From assembly GCA_037074615.1 (NCBI GenBank), contig CM073524.1:18925406-18989405 (forward strand): a stretch of 64,000 nt of DNA. Direction: 5' to 3'. The notes under the pieces are model-generated. The model did no database searches. It saw only the letters and a list, made by a program, of their open reading frames with translations, and had not been told where the DNA came from. The DNA is from Leucaena leucocephala. Its lineage: Eukaryota; Streptophyta; Magnoliopsida; Fabales; Fabaceae. Shown here piece by piece: positions 45,283-57,049 of this stretch; positions within the stretch are counted from its first letter, which is position 1, and each line of letters starts with the position of its first letter. The position numbers and the translations under genes were made by a program.

Positions 45283-47969
45283 GTTAAGAAGGAAAAGTAG
45301 ACAAAAATGTGGGGTCCTTAAGTGTAATTTTAGCCAAATAAAGGGACTTAATTGAAAAGAAGAAAAGCTTCCGGGGCAAAAGTGTAATTATGAAAACCTG
45401 GACCGGAAATAGGCAAAAACAGTGATCGTACTCCGATCAGCCCCATATTTTACCAGAAGATAGAGTAAGTGACGCCGGGTAATCCAGCGTAATACAGGAA
45501 TTTTTCAAGACTCTAGATAGCCAAAATTGATCTGATAGTCTAAAAGTTATAAAAATTCCTACCGTATATCCTAGATTTCAGATCTAGGTGAGAAATTACA
45601 GGATGATGCGTCCTGATGGGGCGGAGGTCAGAAAACTAACAAAATACCGATAGGAGGTCTGTAGGAAAAGTTATTCACAAATTAGAAAATCCAGACGGAA
45701 GTGTGAGGCCTCCGGGTATCCGATAGGGAGATTTATTGGTATTTAAAAAGGGACTGAATGAGTTCGGATGACCTCAGTCAGATGACCGTTATAACCCACA
45801 GAGATGCCTAAACACAGTAGGCCAGTGTATATGATAAAAGGACCCGGTGTCCGGATATGTGTATAAACGGTGTATGTTAGACAAAAGGCTCGATGAACTC
45901 TGCCTGAGGAAGATTCCTCGTAATGCATGCCAGGAAGATAATGGACCCTGTAAGGCCCAATAATGGCGCCAACAAAGGCCCAATAAGACTCTTGGACTGT
46001 TAGGTGGGCTAGTGTCCGGCAGAACCCCGGAAAAGTGCGAAATTATGAAAATGGCCCTGTGTTGTACTAAAGGGGTAATAGGGGTATGAAGGGTATTTTG
46101 GTCATTCTGGACAGGCCTAGAGGCCAAGACATATACAGGTGAAGTTAACCAGAGTCAGTATATGCCCTGACAAAGTACAGAAAGGTGTAAAATGACAGTT
46201 TTGCCCTTAGGGTCAAGATAGTGCACAAAAGGGCACCCAGGGGTATTTCGGTTATTTCGTAGAGGATCTGTAATTGAGTTTAGACCCAGTATAAAAATGT
46301 TAATGATATGAAGGATCCAGATACTAAATTTAAGGTTAAGAGACATAATATGGATTTTCAGAAAAATTAGATTCAGAAAACGGTTCAGTTTTCGAGGTGA
46401 CGGACCGGGCCGATACCAGATTGGACCGGAAAGCTTCCAGAAGGCTTCTAGCTCCCTCCAATTTTGCCATGTGAAGAATGTGAGGGGTGAGGTGTCCCTT
46501 GAGGTGTCGCCTTGATGATGCAGTAAAGGAATAAAAGAAAAATAGGAAATTCAGGAAAAACTAGGACCACAAGTTCATAAGGCTTCAAAATTACAAGAAT
46601 GCCATCCATCAAAACTATAAATACCCCCTAGCTCTTCATTCTCACGGCCAAGGAGCACTTTAGAGAGATAAAGAAGTTATTGAGAGAGAAAGTGAGAGAA
46701 AGAAAGAAGAAAGGAAGTTCTGGTGAAGTTGGAAGCAGTATAGAAGTTCTGGAGTTCTGCTTTTAAGGTAGTAACTCATCCTAGCTTTTATGTAATGTCT
46801 TTGTGCCTTGTTGTGCTATTGTTTGGTTTGATTGTTGTCTTATATGTTATGCTTGAAGCTCTATTACAATGCTATGATCATATGTTATTGAATATAGAAT
46901 CACGCAGCATACTTATCTGTACACAATCACAAGCAAGCACTGTCACTCTGCATTACATATATTGTTATGATTATTACTACTGAGATTCCCTCGAATCTCA
47001 TCCCAAATAACCCATTACAGGGGAGGCTATGTCGAAGTAAATTTTGGAAATCTTGAATGACGCCGTTAGGCTGCCGAAATTCCGGTAAAGTGGTAAAGAA
47101 AGGAACTGATACGTACTGTGTACGTAGGTACTATCTAAGGAGGCTGGAAGTGAGTGGACCTAGCCGGTTCATCCAGTCTTTCCTGGGTACTTACATAGAA
47201 TGGTAGTTCTTACGAGAATTACCGAATCGGTACAAGATCGGTTACTTTCTAAAGACGAAGTATAGCCGTTATGTTGCCGGATTTCAGGAGGAAAGGATGT
47301 ATTAGAAATATGATAATTTTGTACCTGTCCTAATGAATAGCAACTATCCTTTAATAACAGATATTGTTCGGCATGTTCTAAATATCTGATCGGCATGTAT
47401 AACTGATATGTGATGGATGTATGCATGCGTATGTAAGAGTGAATGCTGAAAATTGTTTCTGTGAACAGTAAATCCGAGGAGACCTATTGATGTTTGATAA
47501 ATCATTAAAAATAGTAAATGGATGAATAAATGTCTGAAAGTTTTATGGTAAATAGTATACATATTAAGATTTAATTTGATATATAATATTCCTCATTTGG
47601 ATGTCTACACATGGAGTTATAAATTGTCAAATTTGGGACTAGAATACTGGATTTAGGAGAAAAATGTGGGATAAATAGTAAAGTTTTAACATTGACCCAC
47701 GTTGACTTGGTCAAATATTGGTCAATGAGGGATTTTTCCCTAAAAGATAATTGAGTTAGCTTCATTTATAAATTTGAACCACTTCATTTCGATTTTTCTA
47801 TAATTAATTATGATTTTCCAAAATCAGGACACTCATTTGGAATTTATACAGTGAACAGTACGCGAGAAGAAAAAAATTCCAGATTGAAAAATTGGACTTC
47901 AATGACATTGAAAGTGCTTCTAAATGCTACCAAATGATCCCTAAGATGTACGAAAGTAAGGACGTTTCA
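45283..47969 (+). repeat. R0 3' LTR, second part
   Basis: Resumes in the same sequence after R2 (GTTAAGAAGGAAAAGTAGAC) and ends GTAAGGACGTTTCA at 47969, like the 5' LTR at 2144. Total 3' LTR about 2.85 kb. TATA 46616-46623, hairpin 46981-47000, structured element 47121-47197. Confidence 0.9.
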
Positions 47970-49902
47970 TAGCACAATCAAGCTACATTACATACATACA
48001 AGTTTAGGGTAAGTCCACTACCTTGGATTTAAGCTTTCTTTCTTATGCTTGCACTTGCTTCCCAAGCTTTCCAATCATGAAGCTTTTTGGTCAATCATTC
48101 CCCAACACCTTCCTAGAGGTTTAAAGGTCCTAAATACATTCATATTCATTACATAATCCATTAAGACCATTAACTCAAACACTACTCAAGGCTACCTCTC
48201 TTGAACCTTTAACTTGCTTTAACTAACATAACTTTCTTGAATCTTTGCCAATTAACTTGGCCTTTGAACCAATTGATGTCTTGACCTTACCCTACACAAT
48301 TTCACCTTTTGAATCCATTTATGAACTCAAAATAACCAAATTCTAGCAAGAATATACTGTTCTGTACAGATTTGGAAAAGCATACATAAATCTTTCAAAA
48401 ATTCTCATTTTGATTCCAATGCTTCCCATACTTGTTCCTCCACTTTTCCCCCACACAAAATCTCATTTTAAGACCATTGGAAGCATCAAAATCATGAAAT
48501 TCAAATCACTGTTCACGCGAGTGAACAGTAACCGCGAGGAATTTTCAACAATATAACCTTTAATTCCAATAGTTTCCAAGGTTCAAAACCTTTCCAATCC
48601 TACACAAAATCATCATATAAACTCAATGGAAGCATTAAATCATTGAAATTCCATTTCCTTCTGTCATGAACAGTGCATGAACAGTGCAAAACGAAATGGT
48701 AAAGTGAAGAACATCAACTTACTTCACAACCAACCATGCAACTAGCTTGTTTAAACTATCTATGACATAAAACTCATGTTCCTCTCACATATACATAGAA
48801 ATTCCAGCAGCATTTCCCCAATATTTAAGCCTAAAAAATCACTTAAACTCAAGCACAAACCATAAGAACAAAAGGTAGAAGCAAGGAGACAACTTACCTT
48901 ACTTGCTCCTTCAAGACCCTTGCTTTCTTCCACTTTCTTTCTCTAGAACTCACTTCTCTTTCTAAAGTAACTCTTGGGTGTGAATAATGAATGGAAATGG
49001 GGGGTATTTATAGCAAAAGTCATGTGCCATTTGAAGGCCAAGATCACCTTGAAACTATTTGATCTAATGGTTAAAGGTTTGATCTTGAAATGTCTTTTCT
49101 CTTCACACTCATGACCTTACCACCATGACATCACTAGCATGGCCTACTTGGTACACCTAATCCCCCTTTTTGGAGCCATTTTGAAGTCCTTGTGGGTCCC
49201 ACCATGTGCAACACCTAATTCTTACTTTATTCTCTTTTTCTTTCTTTCCAAAAATCCATAAATTATTCATTATTGGACTTGGGCTCCAAGATAACTTTTG
49301 GGCCTTATTGGGCTGGTCTAGGACGAAATGTTGGGCCTCTTTTAGGTCCAATAGCCAATTGGCACAAATCCCAATGTACTTTCCTTATACCGATATCCTT
49401 AAATTATCCTGATCTTAGAATAAATGCTAAACACCTCCTTTAATTGTTCTAACATTTTTAGAAATTCATTCTAATATAAAATGAATTCTCTACAAAGTTT
49501 CATAATTTTCTGAGACCCAGAAGTCTTGTTAAAAATTACATATGTTTCCTTTAACCCTTTATCGGTGTCCTTTTTCACCGTAAATTCCATAATTAATTCT
49601 ACAGGACTCCTTTTTGACTTCTGTGAAGTCCATAAATTCTCATATAATTATAATAATTTACTATCAAATTTCCTATGATATCCATCCATTGTGTGAAATG
49701 ACCAAAATGCCCTCCATTTACTTCTGGTTTCTTAGGGCATCACAGTGGCATTTTTGTAATTTTGCACCTTGGCTCTTAGACTTTCTTCCTCTTCCAATTA
49801 ATCCTTTTCTTTACATAAATATGGCCACATCTTTTCCTAAACATCTCATATATTTTATTCAATCTGTACATACAACTTAGTACAGAAATTAGGGATGTTA
49901 CA
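47970..49902 (-). repeat. LTR C0, right part
   Basis: Reverse complement of the first 1.93 kb of C2 (57050-58985) with moderate divergence. Its right edge is ...GGGATGTTACA at 49902, the TG end on its own strand. TATA 49005-49012, donor AAG|GTAAGT at 48897-48896. R0 is inserted where the text TGTGCTATGG occurs in C2. The other end lies left of the window, so solo or full element cannot be told. Confidence 0.8.
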
Positions 49903-52498
49903 ATATACATATGGAAGGAATGAGATTTCATGGAAATCCCAATAGCAAGATATACAAACTATAAGGTTATGCATGCTTGATGAAATGCTTAACATGTTAT
50001 CATGCAATGGGAGCTAATTCATGATCATACATAGGCAAACTCTAACATGCATATTGTCATGACATAGGTTGCAAGGAGTTGCACATATTCATAAATCATC
50101 ATCATCATCATAATCATCATCACATAACACATCATGCTCAACCAAACTTCATGCATAACAAGCAAGCATATCAATAAAACAACATAAGTTTATAGTTAAG
50201 TATTCTTGCTACCTCTTAGGTGTCTTTGCCAATTCCTTCTTGTCTTGATCCCTCCTTTCCACAAATGTCAAAACCTAGGCATAACAAGACAATTACCAAA
50301 TCACAACTCAATTCAAACCATTCTCAAGACTAGGGTTCCATCAAGTCCCTTTCTTTCTCTACTTTGTGACTTAGATTTACATCCTTCCAAACTAAACTCT
50401 CATGGTTCATTCCCACATAATTTTTCATGTAGAATCCAAATATGCATTCAAAAATTCCAGAATCCAATTGCTTCCTAATGTTCTGTACAGAAACCGAAAC
50501 CTTCCTCTTGTTTTCCAAAAATTCTCATTTTGGTTCCAATGCTTCCAATACTTGTCTTCCTACTATAACCCCACACAATTTTCCATTTTAGACTCATTGG
50601 AAGCATCAAAATCATGAAATTCTAACATATGAACAGTGATTCCGTACTGTACAGAACAGAACACAATCTTGGATTCACAAGCACGCATGGATTCCTAAGC
50701 CATTATCATGTGATTCAAGCTTGTTTAAGCTTATCTAAACTATCCATAACATAAAACTCATATTCCTTTCATATGGGTACCGAAATTCCAGCAGCAATTC
50801 ATCAAGGTTTATGCCTCAAAAACCACTTAAACTCAAGAGCAAACCTACTAGAACATAGTCTAGGATCAAGAGGAGTAGTTACCTTGACGTTTCCTTCCAA
50901 GTGCTTGCTTCCTCTTGGCTTGAGTTTTCAATTTGCAAGAGTTTCCCCTAGGTTCCCATGCATGCCGAATTGAATCTGATTTGGGGGGTATTTATAGACA
51001 ATTTTGGGTGGAAATGAAAGGCCAAGATCATTTTGGTTACTATTTGATCTTGTGGCTTAGATTTAATCTTGGAATTTCTTTTCTTTTTTTGAATTATTGC
51101 ATCACTTGATGACATCACTCAAGGGACAACTCATGGGACAACTAATCACCCATGTGACGCAAATGGAAGAGCCAAGAAGCCTCTGGAAAATTTTCAGTCC
51201 AATCCGACACCGGCCCGGTCCGATTCCTCGAAAACTAGACTATTTTCTGAATCTAATTTTTCTGAAAATCCATATTACGTCTTCTGACCTTAAATTTTGT
51301 TTCTGGGTCCTTTATATCATTGAAATTTTTATACTGGGTCTAATCTTAATTACAGATCCCTTGCAAAATGACCAAAATGCCCTTAGTGCCCTTTCTTGGA
51401 CTATCTTAACCCTAAGGGTAAAATTGTCATTTTACACCTCTCTGTACCCTGTCAGGGCATATACCAACTCTGAGTAACTTTATCTGTATGTGCCTTGGCT
51501 TCTGGGCCTGTCCAGAATGACCAAAATGCCCTCCATTCATCTATTACTCTTTAGTACAACACAGGGGCATTTTCGTAATTTCGCACTTTCCAGGGGTTCC
51601 ACCGGACACTGGCCCACCTATCAGTCCAAGGGTCTTACTGGGCCTTTGATGGCGTTAATCTTGGGCCTTTTAGGGTCCATTACCTCTATAACACGAATCA
51701 CAAGGAATCTTCCCTGGCTATGTTTATCGGATATTCTCGCCATTATACACCGTTTCTACACACCTCCGAACACCGGCTCCTTTTATCAGATACATTGGCC
51801 TACTGTGTCTAGGAATCCCTTTGGGTCATAACGGTCATCTGACTGATATCATCTGACCTCATTCAACCTCAGTTTAAATACCGATAAATCTCCCTATCGG
51901 ATACCCGGAGGTCACACACTCCCGTATGAATTTACTAATTTGTGAATAACTTTTTCTACATACCTCCTATCAGTATTCTGTCAGTTTCCTGACATCCGCT
52001 TCAATAGGACGCATCATCCTGTAATTTCTCACTTATATCTGAGATCTAGGATATCCGGTAGGAATTTTTGATTCTTTTGGACTATCAGATAAATTTTGGC
52101 TATCTGGAGTCCTGAGAAAATTCCTGTATTAAGCTGGATTACCCAGCATCACTTGCTCTATCTACTGGTGAAATATGGGGCTAATCTGAATAAGATCACT
52201 ATTTTTGCCTGTTTCCGGTCCGGGTTTTCATAATTACACTTTTGCCCCGGAAACTTTTCTTCTTTTCAATTAAGTCCCTTTATTTGGCTAAAATTACACT
52301 TAAAGACCCCATATTTTTTTCTACTTTTCCTTTTTAGCCTTAAACTTTTCATAATTGCACTTAAGTCCTTACATTTTCTTTCTTTTTCAATTTAATCCCT
52401 TTCTTTACATAAATGGCCACATCTTTTCCTGAAAAATAACTCGTATATTTCACTCAATCTGTACATACAAATCAGTACAAAAAATTAGGGATATTACA
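49903..52498 (-). repeat. LTR E, mosaic of two LTR types
   Basis: Right edge ATTAGGGATATTACA at 52498. From 49903 to about 51150 it resembles the R1 LTR (hairpin 49921-49938, TATA 50989-50996, donor GT 50882-50881). From about 51180 to 52498 it resembles the S1/S3 type LTR, including a PPT-proximal start typical of R2. C0 is inserted in it at 49902. ATATA at 49903-49907 is a possible C0 target duplication; the left copy is outside the window. Confidence 0.65.
50093..50125. repeat. CAT/ATC microsatellite in LTR E
   Basis: A run of ATC trinucleotides with one TAATC interruption (AAATCATCATCATCATCATA). Simple-sequence expansion inside LTR E; no function implied. Confidence 0.8.
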
Positions 52499-52845
52499 TT
52501 TAGCGTGAAAACCATTCTTGGACTTTGAAAACTATCACTTAGTAGTCTTTGTGAATAATGGTCGCGACATATGTGATTTATGGTCGCGGCCTATGACGGA
52601 ATTTTGGACTCACATGCTCTCTATAAACTACCGTCGCGACCTGATGTTTTCATATAGAAATTTAGGCCGAGAATCCTTCCAACTAGGGTTTTGATCTAAA
52701 TTGCTTATAAGCCAAAGTCTCAAACAGAGTTCATCATTCACTAGGCCTTTGAACACCCATCACAACTGAAACCCCTCTAAACGATGATTTAAAAGTTTCA
52801 AAGTAATCACTTAGAATTATGTAATAATCCCAAATTCAATAGCAA
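52499..52845. other. Unclassified sequence between LTRs E and C1
   Basis: No ORF and no match that I can see elsewhere in the window, except three GTCGCGAC-like motifs (near 52561, 52585 and 52634), as in the S2 array. It may be a remnant of an F-like LTR or flanking genomic DNA. Confidence 0.4.
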
Positions 52846-54851
52846 ATTCAATGATTTAATGCTTCCATTGAGTTTATATGATGATTTTGTGTAGGATTGG
52901 AAAGGTTTTGAACCTTGGAAACCATTAGAATTAAAGGTTATAATGTTAAAAATTCCTCACAGTACTGTTCACTCGCATGAACAGTGATTTGTATTTTATG
53001 ATTTTGATGCTTCCAATGGTCATAAAATGAGTTTTTGTGTGGGGGGAAAGTGGAGGAACAAGTATGAGAAGCATTGGAATCAAAATAAGAATTTTTGGAA
53101 GAATTATGTATGCTTTTCTAAATCTGTACAGAACAGTGTATTGTTGCTGGAATTTGGTTATTTTGAGTTCATAAATGGATTCAAAAGGTGAAATTGTGTA
53201 GGGTAAGGTCAAGACATCAATTGATTCAAAGGCTAAGCCAATTGGTAAAAATTAAAGGAAGTTAAGTTAGTTAAAGCAAGTTGAATGTTCAAGAGAGGTA
53301 GTCTTGAGTAGTGTTTGAGTTCATGGTCCTAATGGATTATGTAATGAATATGAATGTGTTTAGGGCCTTGAAACCTCTAAGAAGGTGTTGGGGAATGATT
53401 TACCAAAAAGCTTCATGATTGGAAAGCTTGGGAAGCAAGTGCAAGCATAAGAAAGAGAGCTTAAATCCAAGGTAGTGGACTTACCCTAAACTTGTAGGTA
53501 TGTAATGTATGCTTGATTGTGCTATGGCTTGGTTGAATTGTGTGTATATGGTAGATGATTGAAGCTCTATTATTTTATGATTTCTTTGGCCAATTGTATT
53601 TCATATGATACATGGAAGCATGCTCATCACACTATGATAACACTTTCACAAACAAGCACAAGTCTTTACATTAATACATGCATTGTTTGGTATTGTTTGC
53701 TACTGAGATTCCCCCGAATCTCACCCCCCACAACCATGATCTAGGTGCTGGAACATCACAAGGAAGGAGGTAATTGTGGATGTATGAATGGTATATGACT
53801 TGGAAAGCATGCCTTTAATTTATGTGATGATGTATGGGTATGTATAATGTATACATGCACTGGATCCGATGAGAGGCAGTCTACTCCAGAGATGGTTTAA
53901 GCAACTTATCCAACAATTTTTCACATGAAATTTGGCATGAACATAGTTAAGATCCAGAGCTTTAATTGGACACCAAGAACGCCTAATTTGGTTAAGTTAT
54001 CAAATTGATATGAGTTTTCAAAGTTGGACTTAAACTCTTGATCAAGATAAAACTAGTCCTGCGATACAGTGAGGTTCCTACGAGATTTTCATATAGTAAA
54101 TGAGTGAGTTTTCCGCGATATTTGGTGAGCTTAAATTAAACATTCTGAGCTTTAAATCCATAGGTAATTCGACTCAATTGGATAAGTATACAAGGACAAA
54201 TGAATTTTTGAAAATGGGGCAAAGAAACTGGAATTTCCAGATTTACCAAATGAACAGAAATTTTCAACGAATAAAATGATTTGATCTGGACAAGAAAAGC
54301 TTATTTTCATATTTTTCTATCAAATTTAAATGAAATAGATTTCATTATAAATTGGAATCACCTCAATATGAGTTTTCTATATTTAGTTATGAATTTCCAA
54401 AGTTCAGGCTGTAATCTGGAATTTCCTAGTGAACAGTGACAGTGAATAGTCCGTAAGTCCAACTCTTGGAAATACATGTTTTTGAGGTTAAGAGGTATTC
54501 CAATATTCTAAAATAATTCCAATTGAGTATAAGTAAGGTTAAGGTTTAAGCTCAAAATTTAAGGTCAAAGTTTTAAGGATTGAGATTAAGGATATTTACT
54601 AGAGAATGCTGTTATACTGGCAGAATATCAAAAGTACTGTGTACGTAGGTGCTGTCTAAGGAGGCTGGAAGTGAGTAGACCTAGTCGGTTCATCCATTCT
54701 TTCCTGGGTACTTACGTAGAATGGTAGTTCTCATAGGGCTTACCAAATCAATACAGTTATCTTCTGCCAGTATTTTTGGCAAAGAGAGATATAATAAAGT
54801 TAAGATTACTTCCGTAAGTGTACTCTGAGATGTTTAAAGGAGGATGTTTCA
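52846..54851 (+). repeat. LTR C1, 5'-truncated
   Basis: Matches C2 from about 58313 to its end, finishing GGAGGATGTTTCA at 54851. The first 1.26 kb, including the TATA box, is missing, and no target duplication is found. Hairpin 53704-53723, structured element 54642-54718. ORFs inside are chance. Confidence 0.8.
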
Positions 54852-54962
54852 CTTTACACCCTTGTCTAATTATTATCTTTTCTTTCTATTTATTGTCACA
54901 ATCCCTTCCAAACCTCTTTCCTCTATTAGTCTATACATATAGGTAAAAATTGGGATATGACA
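54852..54962 (-). repeat. Possible LTR end fragment (F-like, reverse)
   Basis: The text ending GGTAAAAATTGGGATATGACA at 54962 is close to the reverse complement of the F 3' LTR start (TGTAATATCCCAATTTTTAG). It may be an inverted LTR edge into which C1 was placed. Short and uncertain. Confidence 0.35.
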
Positions 54963-56238
54963 AGAGTCCCCAAAATAGTTGACCAAGTTTAGGGAATACT
55001 CTGTTAAAATGAGAAAAGACAATAACGCCTCTAGAATTATTAAAGTAAAGGAAGAGGAACCAAGGGTATTTTGGTAATTTGACAAGGGATTAGTAATTAA
55101 GTTAATACCCAGTCCAAGAATGTCAATGATAAGAAGAATCCAGATACAAGATTTAAGATCAAAATATATATTATGGAATGTCAAAAAAATTAGATTTAGA
55201 AAATAGTCTAGTTTTTAGGAAATCAGACTAAGCTGTACAGGATACAGATCGAACTGGAGGTTTCCAGAAGCGATGACTCACTAGGTGAGGTACCCCAAGG
55301 GACCCACCAAGGTGACACCTAGCATGCAAGGTGTCTTTGATGATGTCATCTTGATGATGCAGGCAAAGCTTCTTGCGAAAGCTAAGCGATCTGAGCCGTT
55401 CATCGCGATTCGATTTGGACCGTCCATTCCATTTCCTTCCACCTATAAATACACCACCCTTCCATTCTATTCACACCACAGCAAGGAGAAGAAGAAGAGA
55501 GAGTGGGAAAGAGAGAAAGATAGAAAGAAAGAGGAAGAAAGGAAGGAAAAAGAAGGAGTTCTGGTTGAGTTATGAGCAATCCAAGGAGCTTAGGGACTTG
55601 ATAAACTTAGGAATATGGTAAGTAATTTATTCTTGTCCATACTCTAATAAATTAGAGGATTGTTCTTATAAATTTAATATTTAGAATAGAAAAATATCTC
55701 TCTATAAGGTTAGCCATGGATAGAAAGAAAGTTAGGGGATTGTCAGAATAGGGTTATTACCTCAAGTTAATCTTGAGTTAAGTAGAGCTATACTGATAGG
55801 GTAATAATGAAATATTATTATGCCTTGTATAGGCTCTAACCTATGAAAAGAGGAATCTTAGAGCAAAGGCTAAAGACTAAAGGAAAGGCTACACATCAAG
55901 TGGTGAACTTACCCATTCTTATATACTTGATGTATATGCTTGTATGTTGATATGATTATGATACATGATAATGATGTATGATATGTATGAATGATATATG
56001 CTTTGCCCTTTATAAGTTTATTGTTATGCATAATAGTGCTAGGCATGGAGCATGATAATATACAAATGGAAGCTAAAGAAAGATAAAGGAAAGATGTCAT
56101 GCACTTGCATTCATCTTGTATGCATTGAATGGTACCGTTTGCTACTAAGATTTCCCCTAAAATCTCACCCCTATCTTTTCCAAACATAACAGGGTACTGT
56201 TTTGGAGAAGATAAAGTTTAGGAAAGTAAGGTATGACA
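54963..56238 (+). repeat. F 5' LTR, 3' part
   Basis: Ends GTAAGGTATGACA at 56238 directly before a PBS. It shares blocks with S3 (GACCA...GAATACTCTG, GAAAAGACAATAA near 54990-55025). TATA box TATAAATA 55444-55451, donor ATG|GTAAGTAA at 55618, hairpin 56148-56165. The first part, seen in the 3' LTR at 63377, is missing here. The 77-nt element is absent. Confidence 0.75.
55444..55451 (+). promoter_or_regulatory. TATA box of F 5' LTR
   Basis: TATAAATA in CACCTATAAATACACC, without the CCCCC run of the other families. A purine-rich run (about 55484-55560) follows in the presumed leader, as in the other LTRs. Confidence 0.65.
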
Positions 56239-56241
56239 TTT

Positions 56242-56253
56242 TTGGTATCAGAG
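56242..56253 (+). other. F primer-binding site (tRNA-iMet)
   Basis: TGGTATCAGAGC three bases after the LTR end at 56238. Unchanged although the element is old. Confidence 0.9.
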
Positions 56254-57049
56254 CAAAGAGTTCTGGTTTAGAATATAAGATTCTGGCACGGAACAGAAGG
56301 CTCTGTCTTAATGATGCTCTGATTTAGTTTGACTGACCCCTTTAAACAAATTAGAGATTTCAACCAAAGTGGTTCCTTCCCTAGAGTAAGATGTGGGGAT
56401 GGTGTTCACTACTTAGAAAAGGATTCAGACAAGAGATAGTGACACCTAGATAAATAAAACTGTACCCTATACCTTACAATTTTACGAGGTAGTCTTTAAA
56501 GATATGACTATGATAGACTAGTCTTAGTCAGCCATTACCATTGAGGTCTTGTGTTTCTTAGCATGATGTGGTTGGACTAATTAAGATAATGTTTGAGGAG
56601 AAATTTCCTCTGTTAACAGAGATAGAAGATGACTAGTCTAAGGTCAAGGGAGCACGATAGTAGCTCGAGGTATCATTCTATGACCAGACATTATAGCAAT
56701 GATGATGATATGTCCAAGTCATGACATGAAGGTGTGCAGGTCAAGACTAGTAGTCACAGAGAAATCATGTTGAGATGAGTTAGGTCAAAGGTCACAACTA
56801 ATGTACACGAGGAGTTCAGGTCATGACAGAAGAAGACCTTTTATCACGACAGAGGAACACAGATCTGTCTAGTCGTGACGAGTAGATTGAGATGGTCGCA
56901 ACTAAAGTTCATAGAGAATGTGAGTCGTGACTAGCCAATACTCAGGTCATGACTAGGATACACAGAGACCAGATGTTATGATAATGATGAGAATGAAGGT
57001 ACCAACCTCGCTAAAGTTTATCAGCTAGAGGAATAGTATAAGGCATGAC
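56254..57049 (+). other. F leader region with decayed GTCGCGAC array
   Basis: Non-coding or decayed sequence downstream of the PBS. Between about 56719 and 56953 lie about ten degenerate copies of the GTCGCGAC motif, reading GTCATGAC (56719, 56946 and others), GTCGTGAC or GTCGCAAC. A leader ORF would be expected here; only short stop-ridden frames with Ser/Asp-rich content near 56629 remain, too weak to call. ATGAC at 57045-57049 is the left duplication of C2. Confidence 0.55.

Larger units (their letters stand above)
133..47969 (+). mobile_element. R0: Tekay-type Ty3/gypsy retrotransposon, nested host
   Basis: Plus-strand chromovirus. It consists of a 5'-truncated LTR (133-2144), PBS, leader ORF, gag-pol (3101-10690), PPT and a 3' LTR split by R2 (10743-10903 and 45283-47969). 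About 37 kb of this span belongs to later insertions (S1, R2 and everything inside R2). R0 sits in LTR C0: the sequence right of 47969 continues C0 in reverse. The two LTRs look about 95-96 percent identical by eye, so R0 is older than R1. Its genes are broken by stops and frameshifts. The left target duplication is deleted; TAGCA at 47970 is the likely right copy. Confidence 0.85.

Noticed and set aside
52946..53212. Minus-strand ORF repeated at 58397-58714 as a conserved gene
   Set aside because: Both copies are the same part of C-family LTRs; shared descent of the LTR explains the similarity.
56629..56720. Leader ORF of F
   Set aside because: The frame has a Ser/Asp-rich flavour but stops soon and shows no VLPTT block.
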